Positions 25,756 through 33,516 of a DNA stretch of 64,000 nucleotides are shown piece after piece; the first letter of the stretch is position 1; each line of letters begins with the position of its first letter. Both the position numbers and the translations under genes were made by a program. This DNA is from Planctomycetota bacterium (lineage in GTDB: Bacteria; Planctomycetota; UBA1135; UBA2386), in the NCBI GenBank assembly GCA_016716265.1, contig JADJWQ010000006.1:992001-1056000 (forward strand), read 5' to 3'. The notes under the pieces are model-generated. The model was not told where the DNA came from, did not search any database, and saw only the letters and a list, made by a program, of their open reading frames with translations.

Positions 25756-27254
25756 GCTACGAAGTGAAACCGGGAGGCGCGGAGGTCCGCGTGCATTCGG
25801 GCGAGAGCGTCCGCGTGCAGTTCACCGTCAACAACACGACCGACCGCGCCCTGTTGACGCAGAGCGAGATCGGCGTCGGCGGCTCGGTGGATCGCGCGTG
25901 GTGCACCGTCGACCCCGCCGGCGACGTCGAGATCCCGGCGCGCGGCAGCAAGGTCTACGCGGTGACGATCGCGCCGGTCGGCGTGGCCCAGCCGACCTCG
26001 GGGCACGTGCGGCTGACCGCAGCCTCGGTCGACGACCCGACCGACGCCGCGCCGAGCCCACCGGTGCCGGTCACGCTGCTCGAGCCGCGCCCGACGACCA
26101 CCTGGTGGCAGCGGCACGGGACCAAGGTGCTGATCGGCGCCGGCGTGCTGATCGTCGCGCTGGTGCTCGCGATCGTGTTCTCGGGCGGCGGCGGCGTCGA
26201 GATCACCCGCTTCGCGGCCACGCCGTCGACCGGTCTGCAGGTCGGCACGCCGGTGACGCTCGCGTGGGCGATCGACGGCGAGCCGAGCGCGGTCAGCCTG
26301 CGCGTCGGCACCGACGAACCGTTGCCGATCGAACAGGGCCTGTGGAAGGACGGAGCGGTCGAGTGGACGCCGAGCAAGGACGGTGCGACCGAGGTGCGCC
26401 TGACGGCGTTCGAGCCCGGCGGTGATCCGAACGAGCCGCCATTCGAGCGCGCGCGCACGCTGAACCTCGACGTCGCACCACCTCCCGCGACGCTGGCCCC
26501 GCCGGTGATCGACTCGTTCACGGTGACACCGGCGTCGGTGCGCGCCGGTCAGCCTACGACGTTCGCGTGGCGCACGTCGGGTGACACGGCGGCATTGCGC
26601 ATCGACCTCGGCGACGGCGCGCCGCCGACGATCACCGACCCGGCCAGGCTGCCAGCCGGCACGGTCGAGCTGCTGTTCACGCCCGGCGAGCATCGCGCCA
26701 TCGCCGAATTGACCGGCAAGGACGGCACGGTGGTGCGGAGCGACGCGGTGGCGTTCACGGTGCAGCCGGATACGTCGATGGAGCTGCCGCAGGTCGACTT
26801 CACGATCTCGACGTCGGGGCGCTCGCTGTCGGTGGTCACGGGGCGCGTGCAGCGCTTCCAGAACCTGGTCGTCGACTGGAGCGTGCGCGGCGACCACACG
26901 AGCGTCGAGCTCGCGTTCCGAACCGGCGACGGCCAGCAGCGCACCGAGTCGCTGCCGGCGAGCGGCACACGGACCTTCGAAAACGTCTGGATCGACAAGG
27001 GCACCGTCGTGCAGCTGCTGGTCGGCCAGCGCGGCAAGCCGAAGCTCGTCTACGAGCGGACCGTCGGCGTCGCGATCGACTTGCGCTGGCACTTCGAGCG
27101 TGAGCTGGTGCTCCGCAATCAGGCCGTGATCGGCACGGTCGACCCGGCTGCGCTGCGGACCGTCGACCAACCGTCCGCGGCGGGCCAGCCGAAGGTCGTA
27201 CGGCCGTCCGGGAGCTTCAGCGCGGTCCGCGAACGCAGGGTGCGCACGCCGTGA
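25752..27254 (+). CDS. Single-span membrane protein with Ig/PKD-like domains, CIS-associated
   Basis: 500 residues. Residues 1-110 form an Ig-like beta-sandwich (VKPGGAEVRVHSGESVRVQF, WCTVDPAGDVEIPARGSKVY) of the type found in CIS-associated proteins with no signal peptide. Residues 125-143 (KVLIGAGVLIVALVLAIVF) are one transmembrane helix. Residues 150-450 contain two or three PKD/Ig-like domains (GVEITRFAATPSTGLQVG, VIDSFTVTPASVRAG, RSLSVVTGRVQRFQNL). It is coupled by ATGA to tail protein I and by GTGA to the next gene, so it belongs to the same operon. It may tether the particle to the cytoplasmic membrane; this is inference. Confidence 0.82.
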   Translation: MSYEVKPGGAEVRVHSGESVRVQFTVNNTTDRALLTQSEIGVGGSVDRAWCTVDPAGDVEIPARGSKVYAVTIAPVGVAQPTSGHVRLTAASVDDPTDAAPSPPVPVTLLEPRPTTTWWQRHGTKVLIGAGVLIVALVLAIVFSGGGGVEITRFAATPSTGLQVGTPVTLAWAIDGEPSAVSLRVGTDEPLPIEQGLWKDGAVEWTPSKDGATEVRLTAFEPGGDPNEPPFERARTLNLDVAPPPATLAPPVIDSFTVTPASVRAGQPTTFAWRTSGDTAALRIDLGDGAPPTITDPARLPAGTVELLFTPGEHRAIAELTGKDGTVVRSDAVAFTVQPDTSMELPQVDFTISTSGRSLSVVTGRVQRFQNLVVDWSVRGDHTSVELAFRTGDGQQRTESLPASGTRTFENVWIDKGTVVQLLVGQRGKPKLVYERTVGVAIDLRWHFERELVLRNQAVIGTVDPAALRTVDQPSAAGQPKVVRPSGSFSAVRERRVRTP

Positions 27255-27757
27255 ACCGCTGGGGCCTGCTCGCCGTCGTCGTCTTGCTCGTCGCCGGGTT
27301 CGCGGTCGCGACCGGCGTGTCGGCCTCGCGCGATCGCAGCGAGCCGGCCCCCGAGCGGGCGCCCGACTGGATCGAGGGCGGGCTCGGCGGGCTGCTGCTG
27401 CCGTTCGCCGAGCGGCTCGCGCCGAGCGCGATCGCGGCGCAGCAGGGCGCCGGCTGGAGCTACGACCCCGGCAGTGCGCGGCTGCGCTTCGACGCCAGCG
27501 ACCAGCTCACGACCGCGGCGCTACGCCTGCCGCGCGATCCCGACCCGGACGCCGGCGACGACGACGTGCGGGCCCTGACGCTGCGCGTCGTCCAGGCCGT
27601 GGGCGGCCCGACCGACGCGCTGGTCGCGCGACTCGTCGTCGACGGCGACGAGGACTTCGCGACGCTCCGCGACGGCCGGCTGAACCTCGCCGTGCCGCGC
27701 GACGGCGCGATCCTGGAGCTGCGCTGCCGCGGCCCGCGCACCCTCCGCCTGGAATGA
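27251..27757 (+). CDS. Small membrane-anchored protein of the CIS operon
   Basis: 168 residues, GTG start inside the preceding stop codon. One hydrophobic N-terminal segment (residues 4-24, WGLLAVVVLLVAGFAVATGV) acts as an anchor or signal. The rest is a beta-rich domain (GWSYDPGSARLRFDASDQLT, LVARLVVDGDEDFATL). No family recognised. Its place between the Ig-domain membrane protein and a polytopic membrane protein suggests a membrane complex with them. Confidence 0.7.
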   Translation: MNRWGLLAVVVLLVAGFAVATGVSASRDRSEPAPERAPDWIEGGLGGLLLPFAERLAPSAIAAQQGAGWSYDPGSARLRFDASDQLTTAALRLPRDPDPDAGDDDVRALTLRVVQAVGGPTDALVARLVVDGDEDFATLRDGRLNLAVPRDGAILELRCRGPRTLRLE

Positions 27758-27817
27758 CGACGGCTTCGGAGTGATCACGGCTTCGAGTGACGCCCCGCAG
27801 GCCGGGGTCCGGACGCG

Positions 27818-28570
27818 ATGACCGACAAGCTCAGGATCGCATTGACCTTCGCCGCCTTCGGCGCGTGGCTCCTCGTCGTGCTGATCGAGGTCGGCAGCGA
27901 GCACCTCGTCGGCGCGCCGAGCCCGCTGACGATGCCCGGTGCGAGCGAGCCGATGAGCTACCCGGACGGCGAAGCGGTCGGCTGGGGCATCCCGTTCCTG
28001 GCGTTCGTCGACGGCGTATTGTGTCAGGCACTGCTGTGGCGAGCCCTGAGCTACGTCATGCGGCCGAGCCTGCAGGTGAAGCTGCAGGTGATCGTGACGA
28101 TCCTCGGCGGCATCCTGTTCCTGCTCGGCGCGATCGTGCTGCTGTTCGTCGCGCTGCAGCTGCTGCTGCTGATGCTGTCGCTGGTCGTCGCCGTCCCGTT
28201 CGGCACCGCCATCTACCTCGCGCGCTGGGGTGGCTTCCCGACGGACACCGCCGCGGCGACGCTGGCGACGCTGATGCTGCTGCGGCTGGTGGCCGCCGCA
28301 TTGCTGGTGATCGCGGACCGCAGCACGCTCGGCCACAAGATGCTGGTGTTCTCGGTGCTGCTCGCCCTGCTCGCCGCCTTCGTCCTGTCGTTCCTGCACG
28401 CGATCGCGCCGCAGCCGTTCGTCGCGATCACCGACGTACTCGGTGCGATCGTCGCATGCGTCATCGGCCTCGTGCTCGGCCTGATCGTCGTGATCGGCAG
28501 CCTCCCTGCGCTCGTCAAGGTCGTGCTGCGCACCGCCGGCGAGGTCGGCTCCGCAATCGAGCCATCGTGA
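27818..28570 (+). CDS. Polytopic membrane protein at the end of the CIS operon
   Basis: 250 residues with about six transmembrane segments: RIALTFAAFGAWLLVVLIEV, GIPFLAFVDGVLCQALLW, VIVTILGGILFLLGAIVLLF to VVAVPFG, LATLMLLRLVAAALLVI, LVFSVLLALLAAFVLSFL, VLGAIVACVIGLVLGLIVVI. No known family recognised. It follows the previous gene after 60 bases, a gap holding a CCCCG/CGGGG hairpin and two imperfect copies of ACGGCTTCGGAGTGA. It is the last gene of the cluster; membrane insertion or anchoring of the injection system is inferred from position. Confidence 0.72.
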   Translation: MTDKLRIALTFAAFGAWLLVVLIEVGSEHLVGAPSPLTMPGASEPMSYPDGEAVGWGIPFLAFVDGVLCQALLWRALSYVMRPSLQVKLQVIVTILGGILFLLGAIVLLFVALQLLLLMLSLVVAVPFGTAIYLARWGGFPTDTAAATLATLMLLRLVAAALLVIADRSTLGHKMLVFSVLLALLAAFVLSFLHAIAPQPFVAITDVLGAIVACVIGLVLGLIVVIGSLPALVKVVLRTAGEVGSAIEPS

Positions 28571-28574
28571 GTCC

Positions 28575-28599
28575 GGGCGCGTGCCACGACCGCGCGCCC
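28575..28599 (+). terminator. Candidate terminator of the CIS operon
   Basis: A perfect 7-base stem (GGGCGCG/CGCGCCC) with an 11-base loop starts 5 bases after the last CIS stop codon. No T-tract follows, so intrinsic termination is uncertain. Confidence 0.4.
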
Positions 28600-28667
28600 A
28601 GCACACCGACTCCTGATCCGGAGCGGCTCCGGGCGATCGGCTCCGCGCGCGACGCGCAGCTACCCGC

Positions 28668-28673
28668 TATCGT
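28668..28673 (+). promoter_or_regulatory. Possible -10 box of the VOC gene
   Basis: TATCGT lies 13 bases before the start codon at 28687. This is one of four TAnnnT boxes placed so close to a start that the transcript would be leaderless or nearly so. Confidence 0.35.
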
Positions 28674-28686
28674 CCGCGCCAGTCCC

Positions 28687-29082
28687 ATGCCGAACACGAT
28701 CACCCCGTTCCTGATGTTCGAGGGCCGCGCCGAGGAGGCGATGCGCTTCTACGTCGCGCTGTTCCCGGGCGCCACGATCGGCAACGTGGAGCGCTACGGT
28801 CCCGGCGAGCCCGGCCCCGAGGGCAGCATCAAGCTCGCGGAGTTCACCGTCGCGGGCCAGCGGCTGCTGGCGACCGACAGCCCGATCCGGCACGGGTTCA
28901 CCTTCACGCCGTCGTTCTCGCTGTTCGTCGAATGCGCGGGCGACAGCGAGCTCGACGCGCTGTTCGCGAGCCTGTCGGAGGGTGGCCAGGTCCTGATGCC
29001 GGTCGGCGACTACGGATTCAGCCGCCGCTTCGGCTGGACCAGCGACCGCTTCGGCGTGTCCTGGCAGCTGAATCTCCGGTAG
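28687..29082 (+). CDS. PhnB-like VOC (glyoxalase superfamily) protein
   Basis: 131 residues. Seen: ITPFLMFEGRAEEAMRFYVA, LFPGATIGNVERYGPGE, FTVAGQRLLATDSP, FTPSFSLFVECAGD, LDALFASLSEGGQVLMPVGD and the ending RRFGWTSDRFGVSWQLNL. These match the PhnB/3-demethylubiquinone-methyltransferase-like branch of the vicinal oxygen chelate superfamily. The usual small metal-binding or substrate-binding enzyme size fits. Substrate unknown. It stands alone between the CIS operon and the Uma2 genes. Confidence 0.85.
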   Translation: MPNTITPFLMFEGRAEEAMRFYVALFPGATIGNVERYGPGEPGPEGSIKLAEFTVAGQRLLATDSPIRHGFTFTPSFSLFVECAGDSELDALFASLSEGGQVLMPVGDYGFSRRFGWTSDRFGVSWQLNLR

Positions 29083-29105
29083 GCGGCCGGGTCACCGCGC
29101 AGCCG

Positions 29106-29705
29106 TCACGACGATCCGACACGATCCCCTCCGCCGGCGCCCGCACCGAGCCGCTCGACGTCCGCCCACAGCGCCGCGAGGTCGATCGTCAGGCCGGGGA
29201 CCGCGTCCCATGCGACCCGCTCCCGGTGCCGTATCGGTGCCGCGAACCGCTCGCCCTCGCGCGCGAACCGCTGCAGCTCGCGCAGCTCGACGTCGACGAC
29301 CCAGTACTCACCCACGCCATGTCGCTCGTAGCTCGCGAGCTTCATGCCGAGATCGAGCCGCCGCGTCGACCGCGACAGCACCTCGACGACGAGCGACGGT
29401 GCCCCGATCACCTCGCGCGGGCTCGTCCGGCTGCCGTCGCCCGGCAGCACCACCAGCACGTCGGGCTCGACGCCGTCCTCGTCCGACAGCCGCAGCGCCG
29501 TCGGCGCGCACAGCACCAACCCGCCGACCGCGCGCACCGGTCCGCGCAGCCCGTCCACCAGCCCGACCACGACGATCTGATGAGCGAGCTGCGGGGCCGC
29601 GCTCACGACGTGCACCCCCGCCACCAGCTCGTGGCGCTGCCCGTCGTCCGGGAACTCCAGGTAGTCGGCGTAGGTGAGCTGCGGCGCGGACGGCATGGTC
29701 GGCAT
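29106..29705 (-). CDS. Uma2-family (DUF820) PD-(D/E)XK nuclease-like protein
   Basis: 199 residues. Typical Uma2 order: LTYADYLEFPDDGQRHELVA at the start, the VEPDVLVV strand carrying the conserved Asp, then PSLVVEVLSRSTRRLDLGMK with the catalytic-type Glu, and LASYERHGVGEYWVVDVELR. The fold is that of restriction-endonuclease-like proteins; the cellular role of Uma2 proteins is not settled. It is divergent from a second, distant Uma2 gene at 29884, with a structured gap between them. The start could also be the Met three codons further in. Confidence 0.85.
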   Translation of the reverse strand: MPTMPSAPQLTYADYLEFPDDGQRHELVAGVHVVSAAPQLAHQIVVVGLVDGLRGPVRAVGGLVLCAPTALRLSDEDGVEPDVLVVLPGDGSRTSPREVIGAPSLVVEVLSRSTRRLDLGMKLASYERHGVGEYWVVDVELRELQRFAREGERFAAPIRHRERVAWDAVPGLTIDLAALWADVERLGAGAGGGDRVGSS

Positions 29706-29743
29706 GGCGATCGGCTGGGCATCGAGTCTACCTCTGGCCTCAC

Positions 29744-29837
29744 CCTGTGGCCCGGAGCGGCGTCGCGGTCACACGGACACGACGCCGGCGTCGAAATCCG
29801 AAGCGTCGTGTGACCGACGGCCACTGCGGGCCACAGG
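29744..29837. repeat. Nested inverted repeat between divergent Uma2 genes
   Basis: Three palindromic layers share nearly one centre: outer arms of 11 bases (29744-29754 CCTGTGGCCCG and 29827-29837), inner arms of 10 bases (29766-29775 CGGTCACACG and 29807-29816), and inside these a 14-base perfect palindrome CGACGCCGGCGTCG at 29780-29793. The inner arms extend with a two-base bulge through CGTC/GACG. The whole could fold into a long interrupted hairpin of about 94 bases. It could be a transcribed structured RNA, a bidirectional regulatory site or a MITE-like remnant. Confidence 0.7.
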
Positions 29838-29870
29838 CGTCCGTGGGAGTGGACGTCGAAGTCGATCAGG

Positions 29871-29876
29871 TAGCAT
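29871..29876 (+). promoter_or_regulatory. Possible -10 box of the second Uma2 gene
   Basis: TAGCAT ends 7 bases before the ATG at 29884, with GTGGAC 16 bases upstream of it as a possible -35. This geometry would give a leaderless mRNA starting at or next to the ATG, and it supports 29884 over the ATG at 29875, which overlaps the box. Confidence 0.38.
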
Positions 29877-29883
29877 GGAGCCC

Positions 29884-30465
29884 ATGGTCGACACCGGTCG
29901 GATCACGACTGCGGACGAGCTGCTCGCGATGCCCCGCGACGGCCGGCGCTACGAGCTGGTGCGCGGAGAGCTGCGGACGATGAGCCCGGCCGGAGGTATG
30001 CACGGGCGGCTCGTGGCCGAGCTCGCCTGGCGGCTCCACCAGGCCGTTCGCGACTCCGGCGCGGGGCTGGTGCTGGCCGGCGACCCGGGCTTCCACATCG
30101 AGCGCGATCCCGACACCGTCCGCGCACCGGACGTCGCCTACGTCGCCGAACCGCGCGCATCGTCATGGCGCCGCGACCCGCGCTTCCTGCCGGGCGCGCC
30201 CGATCTGGCGATCGAGGTCGTCTCGCCGAGCGATCCCTACAGCGAGGTCCTCGAGAAGGCGCTCGACTGGCTGCACGCGGGCACGCGCGTCGTACTGGTG
30301 GTCGATCCACGGCGCTGCGAGGCGACCGTGTATCGCGCCGCCGACGACGTACGCGTGCTGGGGAGCACCGAGGTCGTGGACCTGCGCGAGGTCGTCCCCG
30401 ACCTGGAGCTCCCGCTGGCCGAGCTGTTCGCCGAGCCGCCCGGACCGACGCCTCCGCGCGTCTGA
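29884..30465 (+). CDS. Uma2-family (DUF820) PD-(D/E)XK nuclease-like protein
   Basis: 193 residues. Seen: ITTADELLAMPRDGRRYELV, RGELRTMSPAGGMHGRLVAE, the APDVAYV strand, APDLAIEVVSPSDPYSEVLE and KALDWLHAGTRVVLVVDPRR, the full Uma2 pattern with the Asp, Glu-x-Val and Lys positions kept. It shares the family with, but is only distantly similar to, the divergent neighbour. An ATG at 29875 is an alternative start. Role unknown. Confidence 0.85.
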   Translation: MVDTGRITTADELLAMPRDGRRYELVRGELRTMSPAGGMHGRLVAELAWRLHQAVRDSGAGLVLAGDPGFHIERDPDTVRAPDVAYVAEPRASSWRRDPRFLPGAPDLAIEVVSPSDPYSEVLEKALDWLHAGTRVVLVVDPRRCEATVYRAADDVRVLGSTEVVDLREVVPDLELPLAELFAEPPGPTPPRV

Positions 30466-30468
30466 CAT

Positions 30469-30505
30469 CGGTCGGGCAGGCTGACCGCGCGAGGCGGTCC
30501 GACCG
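30469..30505. terminator. Candidate bidirectional terminator
   Basis: Between the convergent Uma2 and kelch genes, a stem CGGTCGG/CCGACCG (30469-30475 and 30499-30505) encloses a second hairpin GACCGC-gcgag-GCGGTC (30483-30499; one base is shared). The strong G+C stems are placed 4 bases after the Uma2 stop and 11 bases from the kelch stop. Confidence 0.5.
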
Positions 30506-30515
30506 CACCCGCACT

Positions 30516-32690
30516 TCACCTGCCGATGACGAGCCCGACGCCGTTGCTGGCCGACAGGAGGCCACCGATCGCACCCGCCGGATCGAGCACGAACGCCTGG
30601 GCGCCGAGCCGCTGACCGAGCAGGCTGGGCACGGCGGGGATCGCGAGCGGCACCGCGACGTGACCGGCGCCATCCAGCGCGAACGCCGGGGACGCGATCG
30701 CGCCCACCAGGGCGATCTGCAGCGTGCACGGCGCACCACTGCCGAACGGCCACGACAGCGCCAACGGCATCACGGCGACGGAACCGGGGAGGCCCGAGCC
30801 GAGGTGCAATGCGAAGTCGTTCGCGCCGAGCGACGGGAAGCGGCTCGCGTAGAGCCGTGGCTCCCCGAGGCGACCCGGGCAACCGAGCCCGAGCGGACCG
30901 GCGAGGCTCCGCGACGTCGACAGCGTCCACAAGGACGCGGTCGGCTCGTGGCCCTGCATCAGCAACATTCCGGTCGACGCCTCGAAGACCATGCGCGGCG
31001 GGGTCAGCCACGCCGGCAGGTCCTGGGGCAGGTGCACGAGCTCGCTCCAGCCCGCGGCATCGCGCACGAAGTAGCTGCTCGTCGTCTTCAGCAGCAGGAT
31101 GCCGAGCCGCGGATCGCCGCCGAGCGCCTCGAACGAATCACCGGCCGCAATCGGCGGGGTCGGCTGCACGGCCCAGTCGGTGCCGGTCCACTCCCACAGG
31201 TCGTTGGGCGCCGACGAGCCCTTCGCCATCGTCAGACGGCCGCCGAGCCCGTCGACGGTCATCAGCGCGAACGCGCGGGCCGGCGGAGTCGTAGCGGGCC
31301 GCGGCTGCGACCAGCGGCTGCCGTCCCACCGCCACGTCTCGCTCGCGGCGGCACCGGTGCCGCCGCCGAACAGGATCACGTCGCCGCTGACCGGGTCCCG
31401 GTGCATCGCGGCGCCATGGCGCGCCGACGGCCCCGTATTGGCGACCTGCTGCCAGACGCCGGTCGTGCGGTCGTAGGTCCAGGTGTCGCCCAACGACGTG
31501 TTCGTGGCCGGGTCGAAGCCGCCGAACACGACGACACGGTCGCGGGCCGGATCGAATGCCGCGGCGAACTGCCAGCGCGGTGAGAACGCCGGGCCGCTCG
31601 AGCTCCGGGTCCAACCTACGCTCCCGCCGACGAACACGTCGACATCCCCATTGACAGAGAACTGATCCACGATGATCGCGTCGCCGCGCAGCGGATCGGC
31701 CACGAGGGCGCCGCGAGCGGGCGGCACCATCCTCCATTCGACGTGCCATCGCAGACCATCGAACGACTGCACGCGCCCCTGACTCGCCCCCAGCGTCCAA
31801 CTCTCGCCGTACGCGATCAGCCGGCCGCGGACCGGATCGAACGTCATCGTGTCGACCGGTCCGGTCGGCGCTGCCACCGGGCTCCAGCGCGCGCCGTCCC
31901 ATTCCCATGCGGCGCCGGCGAGCAACATCATGGTGCGATCGCGGACCGGATCGTGGGCCATCGCACCAGGCGCGGAGCCGCGCGTCGCGGGGGGTGCCGC
32001 GACCGTCGCCTGCGACCACGTCGCGCCATCCCAGATCCAGGTGTCGTCGAACGCGGCGAGCGATGCGTCGAGGCCGCCGAACAGCACGACGGTGCCGGCG
32101 GTCGGGTCGGCCGCGAGGCCCGCACCGCTGCGCGATGCCGGCGATCTCGCCGCGGTCGCCCGGCTCCAGATCGAGCCGTCCCAGTGCCAGGTCTCTGTAC
32201 CGCTCGCATCGCCGGTGACCAGCATCACCTCGCCCCGCGCCGGGTCGAACACCAGCGAGCCGTCACACCCCGCGAGCGCCGCCGTGACGCCGTGATCGAC
32301 CGTCCACACCCCGTCCCACTCCCAGGTCCGGCCGGCGAAGAAACGAACGGCGCGCCGGCGGACCGGATCGTATGCGAATGTCCCCGCCAGATGGACCTGC
32401 GACAGCCGCGGGAAGTCGCCAGGCAACCTGCGGAACGTGCCACCCCGGAAGCCCCAGATCCCGGGGAGCTGGACGTATTGCCAGCCCCCGACCGTGTTGA
32501 TCCGTGCCTGCCCCCCCGCCAGCACCGGCTCGCCCCGCTCGGCGTCGAACCAGATCGACGCCGGGGCGCGCTGGTTCAGCCCATCCAGCGGCTGGAACCA
32601 CCACGATTGCGCCGGCAGCGCAGCAGCGAGCAGCGCGCCGACCGGCAGGAGGGTGCGGGGCAGGGACGAGCGGATCGACGAGCGGGCCAT
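30516..32690 (-). CDS. Secreted kelch-type beta-propeller protein
   Basis: 724 residues. The ATG at 32690 gives a signal peptide (SLPRTLLPVGALLAAALPAQS). Repeats of about 45-55 residues with a kelch-like core run through residues 40-590: VVLFGGLDASLAAFDDTWIW, RVVVFGGFDPATNTSLGDTW and VILFGGGTGAAASETWRW, each followed by DGxxWSxxxxxxxPPxR. The last 130 residues are the common secreted beta-sandwich (LGLGCPGRLGEPRLYASRFP, GQRLGAQAFVLDPAGAI). Surface or extracellular; ligand unknown. The ribosome site is weak. Confidence 0.83.
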   Translation of the reverse strand: MARSSIRSSLPRTLLPVGALLAAALPAQSWWFQPLDGLNQRAPASIWFDAERGEPVLAGGQARINTVGGWQYVQLPGIWGFRGGTFRRLPGDFPRLSQVHLAGTFAYDPVRRRAVRFFAGRTWEWDGVWTVDHGVTAALAGCDGSLVFDPARGEVMLVTGDASGTETWHWDGSIWSRATAARSPASRSGAGLAADPTAGTVVLFGGLDASLAAFDDTWIWDGATWSQATVAAPPATRGSAPGAMAHDPVRDRTMMLLAGAAWEWDGARWSPVAAPTGPVDTMTFDPVRGRLIAYGESWTLGASQGRVQSFDGLRWHVEWRMVPPARGALVADPLRGDAIIVDQFSVNGDVDVFVGGSVGWTRSSSGPAFSPRWQFAAAFDPARDRVVVFGGFDPATNTSLGDTWTYDRTTGVWQQVANTGPSARHGAAMHRDPVSGDVILFGGGTGAAASETWRWDGSRWSQPRPATTPPARAFALMTVDGLGGRLTMAKGSSAPNDLWEWTGTDWAVQPTPPIAAGDSFEALGGDPRLGILLLKTTSSYFVRDAAGWSELVHLPQDLPAWLTPPRMVFEASTGMLLMQGHEPTASLWTLSTSRSLAGPLGLGCPGRLGEPRLYASRFPSLGANDFALHLGSGLPGSVAVMPLALSWPFGSGAPCTLQIALVGAIASPAFALDGAGHVAVPLAIPAVPSLLGQRLGAQAFVLDPAGAIGGLLSASNGVGLVIGR

Positions 32691-33105
32691 CGCAGCGGTC
32701 TTTCGCAAGTCGGGAGTCGGCACGGAACGCGTGCTCGCGGGGACTCGCGCCTCGGAGTCGGAGGGTGCGCGAGCCCTTACAATGCGCGGTCCGAGCATCG
32801 TCGGCCAGCTGTCCCCTGCGCGAAGCCCGCGGTTGCGGCGGCCGCGTGTTGCCAGCGTGACGACAAGCCGGACCCTGGCGACGCGTGACCGTCGAAGACC
32901 GACCGGACCGAACGGCGCGACACCGGCCCCACGGACTGGCGTCCGCCTCGCGGCGCGCCGCGGGGCCCTGGGGGAGTGCCCGGGGTGCGGTCGGCTCGAC
33001 GACGGGGATGCGCGCCGCCGCGCTCCTCGAGTCTCGGGTGCGGCCGGAGTGCGAGCGAGCGCAAGCCACAGCGGTTCGGAGGCAGGCCACCGCCGTGGCC
33101 CACGG
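32691..33105. other. Stretch without a recognisable gene
   Basis: 415 bases upstream of the kelch gene. Open frames exist but have Arg-rich translations. A plus-strand TACAAT (32778-32783) resembles a -10 box, without a good -35. The minus-strand promoter of the kelch gene should lie here, but no clear site was found. Confidence 0.4.
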
Positions 33106-33450
33106 ATGGCGTTTGACTCCGCGTCCCGCACCGCGCCGTGCCCGGCGCAACACTGCCCGAAGTTCACGCCGCCGCGCTACCCGTTCGTCGACTGCCCGTA
33201 CCACTGCGAGCCCGGGACGAACGGGACCCGCTTCTTCCACCGCGCCAGCAGCTTCGAGCTGAAGTGGGCCAGGCTCGCCGAGCGTGTCGGTCTCGCGCAC
33301 GACAGCCCGTGCGGTCCGCACCGTCCGGAGAGCGGCACCGTGATGTTCGCGCCCGACGAGTTCGAGACCTTCGACAGCGAGCGCAGCACCTGCCCGGTCA
33401 CCGTGCCGGTGCTGATCCACCAGGACGCGTTCAGCCAGTCCGTGGGGCCA
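33106..33450 (+). pseudogene. Possible gene fragment, Cys-rich
   Basis: From the ATG at 33106 about 115 codons show nearly complete G/C third positions, as in the real genes here. They translate to a protein-like sequence with paired Cys residues (CPAQHCPKFTPPRYPF, DCPYHC, FFHRASSFELKWARLAERVG, VMFAPDEFETFDSERSTCPV). After about 33450 the bias and protein character are lost. There is no stop before the frame runs into the downstream lipoprotein gene in the same phase. It looks like the 5' part of a gene whose remainder has been lost. Family not recognised. Confidence 0.4.
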
Positions 33451-33516
33451 GTATCGAAACGGCGACCTCCGTCCCTTCGCTCGCCGCGCATCCGCTACCC
33501 ACGAGGAAGATCCGAC

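Noticed and set aside
24177..27170. Minus-strand open frame of about 1,000 codons across the baseplate genes
   Set aside because: It is a shadow of overlapping plus-strand CIS genes with clear homology.
28575..28686. Search for a phage-type attachment site or integrase next to the injection operon
   Set aside because: No integrase, tRNA or direct repeat flanks the operon, so it looks like a resident cluster rather than a recent prophage.
33177..33491. Minus-strand open frame of about 100 codons over the Cys-rich fragment
   Set aside because: Its codon third positions lack the bias that the plus-strand reading shows almost perfectly.
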